Shown here: in pieces, positions 8,196 to 15,214 of the stretch | Layout: each line of letters begins with the position of its first letter | How positions within the stretch are numbered: the first letter of the stretch is position 1 | Source: Streptomyces sp. DH24 | GTDB taxonomy: Bacteria; Actinomycetota; Actinomycetes; Streptomycetales; Streptomycetaceae | Reading direction: 5' to 3' | DNA length: 64,000 nt | Assembly (NCBI RefSeq): GCF_029813775.1 | Contig: NZ_JARVKW010000006.1 | Coordinates: 203,590-267,589, forward strand | Translations under genes and position numbers: made by a program | Notes under the pieces: model-generated | The model's database searches: none | Told to the model about the DNA's origin: nothing | The model's input: only the letters and a program-made list of their open reading frames with translations

Positions 8196-10805
8196 GTGAG
8201 CGAGATACCAGCGAAGGCCACGGAGTCCGAGGACCCGGCGGGCGGCGCGACAGGACGGGCCGCCGACGGCCTCGTGTCCGGCGATGCCCCGGCCGGCGAC
8301 GCCATGTGGCAGAGCAGCCCGCCCGGCTCGATGTACGACTACATCAAGGTCGCGTCCTTCTCCGTGGGCCCCGACGGGCTCGTCGACCAGTGGAGTCTGC
8401 GCGCCGAGCAGATCTTCGGCATCCCCGCCGAGCGCGCCGTCGGCATGGACCCCATAGAGGTGTTCGTCGACCCCGACAAGCGCGCCGACGGCCGGCGCAA
8501 GATGGCCGAGATCCTCGACGGCCGCGAGTGGACCGGAGTGGTCCCCTTCAAGGCGCCGGGCATCGGCCCCCGCGAGTACGGCGAGGCCCTCGCCGAGGTG
8601 TACGTCATGCCGACGCGCACCGAGGAGGGCGAGAAGGCCGCCGTCTGCATCGTCGTCGACATCCGCACCCTGCGCAGCATCGAGACCGACCTCGCCGCCT
8701 CGCAGGCGATATTCGGTCAATCTCCGTTCGGATTCCTGCTGATCGACACCGAACTCAAGGTGCGCCGCGCCAACCAGCGGTTCGCCTCCGTCTTCGGCGG
8801 CTCCCCCGACGACCACCGCGGCCAGGGCGTCCACGACTACCTGCCGCGCGGGGAGGCCGAGCGGGTCGCCGCGACCATGCGCCGGGTCCTGGAGACCGGC
8901 GAGTCCATCACGGACATGCACGTCACGGGCTTCGTGCCGGGCTCCGAGGAACGCCGCCACTGGTCCGTCAACCTCTACCGCGTGCACAGTGGTTCGGGCC
9001 GGCCCATCGGCGTCGCCTGGCTGGGAACCGACATCACCTCCCGCCGCGCCGCCGCCCGCGAGGCCGCCGCCGCACGACGCAATCTCGCCCTGCTCAACGA
9101 GGCGGGCGCCCGCATAGGGAACTCCCTCGACCTGGAGACCACCGCCCGCGAACTCCTCGACGTGGCCGTCCCCGGCTTCTGCGACCTCGCCACCGTCGAC
9201 CTCTACCAGGGGCTCCTGGTCGGCGACGAGACCCCGCCCGGCCTCGCCGACGGCAGCGCCGAACTGCGCCGCGTCGCCTACGCCAGCGCCGTCTCCGACG
9301 CGCCCTTCGGCGGCACGTGCCGGCCCGTGGCCGTCGGCGCCGTCCACCACTACGCCTTCAACTCGCCCTGCGCGGACGCCCTGCGCACCGCACGGCCGCG
9401 CATGGTCCCCGGCGAGGACGGCGGCATCGTGCAGTCCACGCTCGCCGTGCCGATGGTGGCGCACGACATGGTCGTGGGGCTCGCGCAGTTCGCCCGCACC
9501 AAGGGCAGCGAGCCGTTCGGCGACCGGGACCGCGACCTCGCCGTCGAACTGGCCGCCCGCGCCGCCGTCTGCATCGACAACGCGCGCCTGTACCGGCGCG
9601 AGCACGAACGCGCGTTGATACTGCAACGGTCCCTGCTCCCGCCCGGCGACCCGGAGGCCTCCGGCCTCGACATCGCCTGCCGCTACCTGCCCGGCACCGC
9701 CTCCACCGGCCGGCCCAGCGAGGTCGGCGGCGACTGGTTCGACGTCATCGAACTGCCCGGCCACCGTACCGCCCTCGTCGTCGGCGACGTCATGGGCCGC
9801 GGCCTGCGCGCCGCCGTCGCGATGGGCGAACTCCGCACCGCCGTGCGCACCCTGGCGCTCCTGGACCTGGAACCGGCCGAGGTCCTCTCCCAGTTGGACG
9901 AGATCGCCCGGGGCCTCGGCGCGCCCGGCGGCATCCAGCAGGCCACCCGCGCCGCCCGCCGCCCCCGCGAGGCCGACCTGTCCGAGGTCTACCTCGCCAC
10001 CTGCGTCTACGCCGTCTACGACTCCGTCACGCGGCGCTGCACCTTCGCGAACGCCGGCCACCTGCCGCCCGTGCTGGTCGAACCCGGGGAGTCCGCGCTG
10101 ATGCTCGACGTACCGCCGGGCATGCCGCTCGGCGTGGGCGGGGAACCCTTCGAGGAGGTCGAGGTCGAACTCCCCGAGGGCGCGCTGCTCGCCCTCTACA
10201 CCGACGGGCTGGTCGAGTCCCGCGACCATCCGCTGGACGAAGGGCTCCAGGCGTTCGTGGGCGCGCTCACCGACCCGACCCAGCCCCTGGAGGACGTCTG
10301 CGACCACGTCCTCAACACCCTGGACACCCACCACGGCGAGGACGACATCGCCCTGCTCATGGCCCGCGTGCAGGGCCTGCCCGCCGAGTCCGTCGGCGAC
10401 TGGACGCTGCCGCGCGAGCCGCGCAGCGTGGGCCGGGCCCGCGAGTACGCCCGCGGACAGCTGCTGAGCTGGGACCTGGAACCGCTGGTCGACACGACGG
10501 AACTGCTGGTCAGCGAGCTGGTCACCAACGCCCTGCGGTACGGCGAGGGCGACATCCGCCTCCGCCTGCTGCTGGACCGCACGCTGGTCTGCGAGGTCTG
10601 GGACTCCGGCCTGGTCCAGCCGCGCCGTCGCCGGGCCCGCGACACCGACGAGGGCGGCCGCGGCCTCCAGCTCGTCGGCCTGCTCAGCGCGGCGTGGGGC
10701 TCACGCCGGACGCCACGCGGCAAGACGGTGTGGTTCGAACTCCCGCTGCCGGACGGCGAGAACGGCCTGACGGACCCGGCGGAGGCGCTGCTGAGCCTGT
10801 TCTGA
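8196..10805 (+). CDS. PAS-PAS-GAF-SpoIIE phosphatase with C-terminal RsbW-like ATPase domain
   Basis: This 869-residue cytoplasmic sensor phosphatase starts at GTG 8196 after GGAGGGG. Two PAS domains (about 45-165 and 168-285) and a GAF domain (about 295-465) precede a PP2C/SpoIIE domain (about 475-725), whose metal ligands lie in GGDWFD, VVGDVMGRG, ALYTDG and GEDDIAL. The last 135 residues form a GHKL ATPase with N box LLVSELVTNALRYG. It therefore joins a phosphatase and a kinase-like module of a partner-switching system in one chain. No STAS anti-anti-sigma gene is in the window. A perfect hairpin covers the stop codon. Confidence 0.93.
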   Translation: MSEIPAKATESEDPAGGATGRAADGLVSGDAPAGDAMWQSSPPGSMYDYIKVASFSVGPDGLVDQWSLRAEQIFGIPAERAVGMDPIEVFVDPDKRADGRRKMAEILDGREWTGVVPFKAPGIGPREYGEALAEVYVMPTRTEEGEKAAVCIVVDIRTLRSIETDLAASQAIFGQSPFGFLLIDTELKVRRANQRFASVFGGSPDDHRGQGVHDYLPRGEAERVAATMRRVLETGESITDMHVTGFVPGSEERRHWSVNLYRVHSGSGRPIGVAWLGTDITSRRAAAREAAAARRNLALLNEAGARIGNSLDLETTARELLDVAVPGFCDLATVDLYQGLLVGDETPPGLADGSAELRRVAYASAVSDAPFGGTCRPVAVGAVHHYAFNSPCADALRTARPRMVPGEDGGIVQSTLAVPMVAHDMVVGLAQFARTKGSEPFGDRDRDLAVELAARAAVCIDNARLYRREHERALILQRSLLPPGDPEASGLDIACRYLPGTASTGRPSEVGGDWFDVIELPGHRTALVVGDVMGRGLRAAVAMGELRTAVRTLALLDLEPAEVLSQLDEIARGLGAPGGIQQATRAARRPREADLSEVYLATCVYAVYDSVTRRCTFANAGHLPPVLVEPGESALMLDVPPGMPLGVGGEPFEEVEVELPEGALLALYTDGLVESRDHPLDEGLQAFVGALTDPTQPLEDVCDHVLNTLDTHHGEDDIALLMARVQGLPAESVGDWTLPREPRSVGRAREYARGQLLSWDLEPLVDTTELLVSELVTNALRYGEGDIRLRLLLDRTLVCEVWDSGLVQPRRRRARDTDEGGRGLQLVGLLSAAWGSRRTPRGKTVWFELPLPDGENGLTDPAEALLSLF

Positions 10806-10839
10806 GCCCGAGGGCCGCGCTCGGACTCGTCGGGCTCAG
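10802..10839 (+). terminator. Hairpin terminator of the SpoIIE phosphatase gene
   Basis: CTGAGCCCGA (10802-10811) and TCGGGCTCAG (10830-10839) form a perfect 10-base stem around an 18-base loop, followed by a pyrimidine-rich GTCCTCTT. The left arm contains the stop codon. Confidence 0.65.
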
Positions 10840-10848
10840 GAAGTCCTC

Positions 10849-10971
10849 TTGACACTGCGGGTGGTGTACACCGACAACGACCGCCCCGCCGGAGCGACCG
10901 CCATGGTCAAGGCCGGGCACCTCTACGAGCTCCAGTACGGGTCCACGCCCGCCTGGGACCGCTTGGTGGGA
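10849..10971 (+). other. Possible remnant ORF at the island boundary
   Basis: An open frame starting at TTG 10849 reads MTLRVVYTDNDRPAGATAMV, then KAGHLYELQYGSTPAWDRL, before it runs antisense into the Imm49-like copies. I do not recognise it. The first 40 residues look protein-like (balanced composition, no arginine/proline excess), which differs from the shadow frames around it. It could be the 5' stub of a gene cut by the toxin island. No ribosome binding site is evident and it may not be translated. Confidence 0.25.
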
Positions 10972-11313
10972 TCAGTAGGCGGCCTCACCGATCCGGGCGT
11001 AGTCCAGGAGTGCCTTGGGCAGGTACTCGGACCCGGTGTCCACGGTGATGCCCTGGTCCCGGGCGAGGCAGGCCATGGCCAGCGGGCCGAGGGCGACGAG
11101 TCCGTCGGCGCTGGCGGCACGGGCCTCATCGGCGGTCCGGTACTCGGGCGCGGTCGCCGCGGCGAACAGCGCGGACCCGGTCTGCATGACCGTGACCCGC
11201 GCCTCCCCCGTCTCGGACTTCACCGCCTGCGGGTCCACCGCACAGCGCTGCTGCGCCGGCGCGAGGGCCGTGCCCGCGGAACCGTCCGTCCGGCGCTCAC
11301 GTCTCGAACTCAC
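10972..11313 (-). pseudogene. Internally deleted Imm49-family immunity gene
   Basis: This 113-residue frame is a shortened relative of the intact Imm49 gene just upstream. Its CAVDPQAVKSETGEARVTVM segment aligns with CTVDARAAKLETWESVVTAM of the neighbour. It then jumps directly to EYRTADEARAASADGLVALG (neighbour: LYWTADEDRAKDAEGRIALA) and ends with SEYLPKALLDYARIGEAAY (neighbour: SEYLPHHLLQRSWLGEFET). About 130 central residues are missing, and the N-terminus is replaced by an unrelated basic stretch. The start overlaps the end of the intact gene by 17 bases. It is most likely a decayed second immunity gene; a short functional decoy cannot be excluded. Confidence 0.6.
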
Positions 11314-12157
11314 CCAGCCAGCTGCGCTGGAGGAGGTGGTGGGGCAGATATTCCGACTCCACGTCGACGGGGATGCCGCCGTCGTGGGCGAGGCAGGCGA
11401 TGGCGAGGGGAGCGAGGGCGATGCGGCCCTCGGCGTCCTTCGCGCGGTCCTCGTCCGCCGTCCAGTACAGCTTGTGCAGGCTCAGAGCCTGGGCGAGCGC
11501 CTCGTCGAAGCCGTCGCGATCCTGGCGCAGGAAGCGGTAGAACAGGTCGATCGGGGGATACAGGACCTGCTGCAGCAGGTCGCGGGGAGCGGTCGTGGCG
11601 ACATCGGGGCTGGAGCCCTCGATGGCGGCGGTGAGCTTCTCCACCAGCCCCGGGCCTTGCAGCCAGTAGGTCTGCAGCGCGTCCACCCAGTGGTAGACGT
11701 ACTCGTCGTACGCTCCTTCGGGCGAGCGGAGCCGGTCGAGGGGGATCTCGCAGAGCCGGGTCATGCGCTTCTGGTCGCGGCAGACAATGGCGAGCCAGAA
11801 CGCCGTGAGCCAGTTGCCCGCGTCGGCGTACGGGCGCGGCCCGATCTCCGGAATGTGCCGCACCTTGTGGTCGATGCGGGTCTCCACGACACCGCCGGTG
11901 CCGCCGGTCAGGGCGAACATCGCCGAGCCGAGTTGCATGGCGGTGACGACCGACTCCCACGTTTCCAGCTTCGCGGCCCGGGCGTCCACCGTGCACTGCG
12001 CTCGCATGTTCAGCAGGGACTTGGTGAACGTCGCGTCGATCATGACGGGCGCCGACTCCAGCCGCTCGATCGACGCGGCCGTGCTCCCGCGCATAGCCTC
12101 GGCGAACCGCTCGGCGTTGGGCCCGGGCGCCCCGTGCCGGGCAATGGTGACGGTCAC
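11297..12157 (-). CDS. Imm49 family immunity protein
   Basis: This 286-residue, mostly alpha-helical protein matches the Imm49 family of polymorphic-toxin immunity proteins: an N-terminal helical segment (MTVTIARHGAPGPNAERFAE), WESVVTAMQLGSAMFALTGG, the aromatic core NWLTAFWLAIVCRDQKRMTR, and the C-terminal LAPLAIACLAHDGGIPVDVE with SEYLPHHLL. The GTG start overlaps the toxin stop codon in GTGA, so the two are translationally coupled. It should bind and neutralise the nuclease tip of the adjacent toxin in the producer cytoplasm. A truncated paralogue follows immediately. Confidence 0.85.
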   Translation of the reverse strand: MTVTIARHGAPGPNAERFAEAMRGSTAASIERLESAPVMIDATFTKSLLNMRAQCTVDARAAKLETWESVVTAMQLGSAMFALTGGTGGVVETRIDHKVRHIPEIGPRPYADAGNWLTAFWLAIVCRDQKRMTRLCEIPLDRLRSPEGAYDEYVYHWVDALQTYWLQGPGLVEKLTAAIEGSSPDVATTAPRDLLQQVLYPPIDLFYRFLRQDRDGFDEALAQALSLHKLYWTADEDRAKDAEGRIALAPLAIACLAHDGGIPVDVESEYLPHHLLQRSWLGEFET

Positions 12158-15072
12158 GGTGTGCTCCTGTCGGCGATGTCGAAGTTCCGCATGCTGTAGC
12201 CAGCGTACTCACCGGCGTTCTTCTGACCCTTGACCACTATGTAGTCCACGTCGCCCCTGGCCAACGCCGCTTCGAGCTCGTCCGCGAGCAGCAGCTCGTT
12301 GGGATTGTCCTCACCGCGCTTGCGCATCTCGTCCAGGATGTCCAGGAAGTACTCCCTGGTCCCCTGGGAGACCCGCTTGCCGTTCGGCAGGTTGCGTGCC
12401 CCGAGGTCCGTGGTGGTGCTGCTCTTGGCTTCCACGACGACGAAGCCGCCGTCCTCACGGCGCCACACCTGGTCGAACTGGTCGTTGCCGTTCAGCGGGC
12501 CGTCCAGCGGCTCCCGGGTGGCGTTCGGGTAGTGCTCCGGGATGACGTGGTGCTCGGCGATGGCCTCGCCGTACGCCTCCGCGTTGTCGCGCATGTCGCG
12601 GTGCGCGGCCTTGTACTCGTTGGTGCGCTCGAGCTGGGTCAGCTCGGACTCGGGAGTGGGACTGGTCTTGTGCGCCTCGACGGCCTCGGCCTTGTGGCGT
12701 CCCGCCGCCTGGTCGTAGTTGACCGCGTGGTGCCGGTTGGCCGCCGCCTCGTCGAGCCGCGCGAGGGCCTCCGGGCTCGCGGTCTCCCGCCCGCCCTTGA
12801 CCGCGTCGCCCAGGTAGTTCGGCGGGAGGGGCTCGGGCGCGTCCCTGACCGACGTCCACGGGTGCTGCGGCGACTCCCGCGTGAGCTGGGGCGGCGTCCT
12901 CCCGCTCTCGTCGACGAAGTCCAGGTTCTTCCGGTTGCCGTTGGACTTGTAGAAGTCCTCGAAGTAACCGGGCTCGTGGTTGGCACGGTAGACCTGGATC
13001 TCGTGGATCTGCTCCGGCGTGAGCGAGCCTTCCGGCCCGTACGGATTGTCGCCGTCCCGCATGAACTCGGGCCGGGCCGCCTCCGCGTCCCGCGCGGGTG
13101 TGGTGGCATCGGGCCCGCCTGCGGCGTTGTCCCCTGTCTCGGCGGCGTCGTCACCGGTACGGCCGAGGTCGTCCAGTCCGCCACCGGGCGGACCGTCGAA
13201 GCGCGGCGGTACGTCGGTGGTGCCGCCGCCGGGCAGGTCGTGGCTGCCGGAGGGACCGCCGCCCAGGTCGTCGGCGCGACCGCCGGGGAGGTGGTCGCCC
13301 GTGGTGGTTCCGGGCGTCGCATTGTCCGCGGCACCGACGGGAGCAGGGGTGTCGATGCTGTTGGTCGGCAGGTTGCCCGCGGTGCCGCCAGGCAGGTTGT
13401 TGCCCGCGGTGCCGCCCGGCAGGTTGTTGCCCGCGGTGCCGCCGGGAAGGTTGTCGGCCGTGCCGCCCGGGCCCTCGACTCGCGTGCCCGGGGTGTTCAG
13501 GTCGTCGCCGACGCGGCCGATGTCGTCCAGGCCGTCGCTGCCCAGGCGGATCACCTGGCCCGCGTTGTCGACCGTCGCGGCGCCCGCGCCCACCAGGGCC
13601 GGTTCCCGCACCGGGGAGTCCACCCGCGGGTTGTCCGCACCCGACGCCGGCGGGGTCATGTCGGGCTGGTCGACGATGTCGCCGGGGCCGTCCGCGCCCT
13701 TCTGCACGACGTTGCCGCCCTCGTCCAGGATGTTGCCGTCCGGGTCCAGGTACTGGGCCGGGACACCGTCCTCCGTGGGCAGTTTCACCGTGCCAGGCGG
13801 CAGGACCGTCGCGTTGTCGGGCAGCTTCACGTTGCCGTCCGGCAGCCGCGTCGCACCCTCCGGCAGCGCCGCGCCCTCCGGCAGGTTCACCGTGCCGTCC
13901 GGCAGCTTCACCGCACCCTCCGGGAGCGCGATCGCACCCTCGGGCAGCGCCGGGATGTCGATGTTGCCGACACCCTTCAGCGCCGCACTGATGTCCCCGA
14001 TCTTCGACAGACCCGCACCCGCACCCTTGGCGATATAGGTCATCGGGTCGATCACCTTGCCCGCCGTGCCCAGCACCTTCGCCACCGCACCGGCCTTACC
14101 CGCACCCGCGACAGCGCCCCCCGCACCACCCGTGAAGACGGTGGTGAGCACGTTGAAGGTGACCGCACCCGCCGCACGCGCCGGGTTCTTGCCCCACTGG
14201 TCCCACGCCACCAGCGCCTTGCCCGTCTCCTTCATCGCCGTACGCGAATCACGGATCCAGGACGGCAACTTGTCGTCGGGGAGCGTCCAGAACATCGCCC
14301 CCACACCAGGGATGGAGGTCAGCACCAGACCCGTCGCCAACTGCGCCAGGCCCTTCCACGCCTGGCCCATGGCCTCCCAGCCGCCGAAGCCCACCAGCGT
14401 GCCGAGACCCTTGATCGTGCCCCAGACGCCGTCCACGATCAGGCCGTCCCACACGAACGACTTCACCCAGTGGCCGACCTCGTACCAGTGGTGCTTCTCC
14501 TCCACCGGGTCACCCCAGGGAAGCTTCGCGTTCTTCATGTCCTCGGCCGAGAACCCGTACTGGTCCTTACGGTCCGAGCCGTCACCGGCGACCATCTGCG
14601 TGCCGCCCCACAACGCCGTGATCTTGTTGTGGCACGTCCGCTCAGCAGCCCAGAACGCGGCCACCGTCGCGGTGATGTCATCACGCAGCTGGTTGTGCTC
14701 GCCGACCTTGTCCTCGTCGTACTCCCACTCGTCGTCGTCCTTCACCGAATCGACGAACGCGGCGGCGTCGGTCTTCAGCTGCTTCAGCTTGTCGACCAGC
14801 GGACGGACCTCGGTCGCGTACTCCGACAGCGCCGACGACACCTTCTCCAGATCGTCCGCGAAACCGTCCGCCCTGTCCTTCACCGGCTTCGTCGTCGCGA
14901 AGAGCTTCTCCGCCTCCGGCGCCTGGTAGTACGCCGACAGCCCCTGGAACTGGGAGTGCACGTCGACGCCGGTGTCCCGGATGTTCCCGGCGTCCTTCTT
15001 CAGGTCGCCGTAGTCCTTCTCCAACTGCGCCAGATCGCCCGTGAACTGCGGAATCTCCCCCGGCTTGATCAC
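12154..15072 (-). CDS. Large polymorphic toxin with C-terminal PD-(D/E)XK nuclease domain
   Basis: From GTG 15072 this protein has 972 residues (TTG 15084 is an alternative start). Residues 1-150 are helical with a WXG/LXG-like secretion-associated look (IPQFTGDLAQLEKDY, SQFQGLSAYYQAPEAEKLFA). Hydrophobic and Gly/Ala segments (about 210-350) follow, then an LPDGTV/LPEGA repeat tract, a Pro/Gly/Asn linker with NNLPGGTAG repeats, and a toxin tip. The tip has HHVIPEH near 842, then Asp867 (QFDQVW), Glu881 and Lys883 (VVVEAKSS) and QGTREY, the order seen in restriction-endonuclease-fold toxins. The export route is not encoded nearby. Contact-dependent killing of relatives is the likely role. Confidence 0.85.
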   Translation of the reverse strand: MIKPGEIPQFTGDLAQLEKDYGDLKKDAGNIRDTGVDVHSQFQGLSAYYQAPEAEKLFATTKPVKDRADGFADDLEKVSSALSEYATEVRPLVDKLKQLKTDAAAFVDSVKDDDEWEYDEDKVGEHNQLRDDITATVAAFWAAERTCHNKITALWGGTQMVAGDGSDRKDQYGFSAEDMKNAKLPWGDPVEEKHHWYEVGHWVKSFVWDGLIVDGVWGTIKGLGTLVGFGGWEAMGQAWKGLAQLATGLVLTSIPGVGAMFWTLPDDKLPSWIRDSRTAMKETGKALVAWDQWGKNPARAAGAVTFNVLTTVFTGGAGGAVAGAGKAGAVAKVLGTAGKVIDPMTYIAKGAGAGLSKIGDISAALKGVGNIDIPALPEGAIALPEGAVKLPDGTVNLPEGAALPEGATRLPDGNVKLPDNATVLPPGTVKLPTEDGVPAQYLDPDGNILDEGGNVVQKGADGPGDIVDQPDMTPPASGADNPRVDSPVREPALVGAGAATVDNAGQVIRLGSDGLDDIGRVGDDLNTPGTRVEGPGGTADNLPGGTAGNNLPGGTAGNNLPGGTAGNLPTNSIDTPAPVGAADNATPGTTTGDHLPGGRADDLGGGPSGSHDLPGGGTTDVPPRFDGPPGGGLDDLGRTGDDAAETGDNAAGGPDATTPARDAEAARPEFMRDGDNPYGPEGSLTPEQIHEIQVYRANHEPGYFEDFYKSNGNRKNLDFVDESGRTPPQLTRESPQHPWTSVRDAPEPLPPNYLGDAVKGGRETASPEALARLDEAAANRHHAVNYDQAAGRHKAEAVEAHKTSPTPESELTQLERTNEYKAAHRDMRDNAEAYGEAIAEHHVIPEHYPNATREPLDGPLNGNDQFDQVWRREDGGFVVVEAKSSTTTDLGARNLPNGKRVSQGTREYFLDILDEMRKRGEDNPNELLLADELEAALARGDVDYIVVKGQKNAGEYAGYSMRNFDIADRSTP
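13366..13467. repeat. 27-base coding repeats in the toxin linker
   Basis: Units at 13390-13416 and 13417-13443 are 27 bases long and nearly identical. A 24-base copy precedes them (13366-13389) and a diverged copy follows (13444-13467). On the coding (minus) strand they encode successive NNLPGGTAG units, so slippage changes linker length without breaking the frame. Confidence 0.75.
13768..13957. repeat. LPEGA/LPDGTV repeat tract in the toxin
   Basis: The minus strand encodes about nine short repeats of the form LPEGA-x, LPDGT-VN, LPDGN-VK and LPPGT-VK in succession. The regular hydrophobic-Pro-acidic-Gly spacing suggests a rigid extended or beta-turn stalk between the N-terminal part and the toxin tip. 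The corresponding DNA is a degenerate 15-24 base repeat. Confidence 0.65.
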
Positions 15073-15214
15073 GCCTTCCCCCAACCCCCGTGCGTCCCGT
15101 ACCGGCCACTCCGGCTCAACTCACGCGCCGGACAACTCGCGTGAGGCACCGTCAAGTGCGGTCCATCATCATATAAAGAGGTCCCGGAGAAGGGCCGGGA
15201 CTGTCACCGAACCA
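15073..15214 (-). promoter_or_regulatory. Promoter region of the toxin-immunity operon
   Basis: On the minus strand the gap between the coiled-coil gene and the toxin first gives the terminator hairpin, then an unusually AT-rich CTTTATATGATGATGG (around 15165-15180) with a TATGAT -10-like hexamer, then TTGACG near 15150. The AT-rich block stands out from the flanking GC and is the best promoter candidate for the island. No operator is evident. Confidence 0.35.
15181..15201 (-). terminator. Intrinsic terminator of the coiled-coil membrane protein gene
   Basis: GTCCCGG and CCGGGAC form a perfect 7-base stem with a 7-base loop, 14 bases past the stop at 15215 on the minus strand. It is followed in that direction by CTCTTTATAT, a short T-rich tract as in rho-independent terminators. 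Confidence 0.7.

Noticed and set aside
8037..10334. 765-residue minus-strand frame under the SpoIIE phosphatase
   Set aside because: Gly/Ala/Val/Asp-rich antisense shadow; the plus strand codes for a full multidomain protein.
10849..10877. TTGACA at 10849 as a promoter -35 element
   Set aside because: No -10-like hexamer occurs 16-19 bases downstream, and no gene starts in the right place on the plus strand.
13366..13467. CRISPR-like repeat array
   Set aside because: Units are contiguous without spacers, lie inside a coding frame in phase with codons, and no cas genes are present.
12532..15144. 870-residue open frame on the plus strand opposite the toxin gene
   Set aside because: Composition is Arg/Val/Gly/Leu shadow-like and it mirrors the repeats of the real toxin frame; no domain is recognisable.
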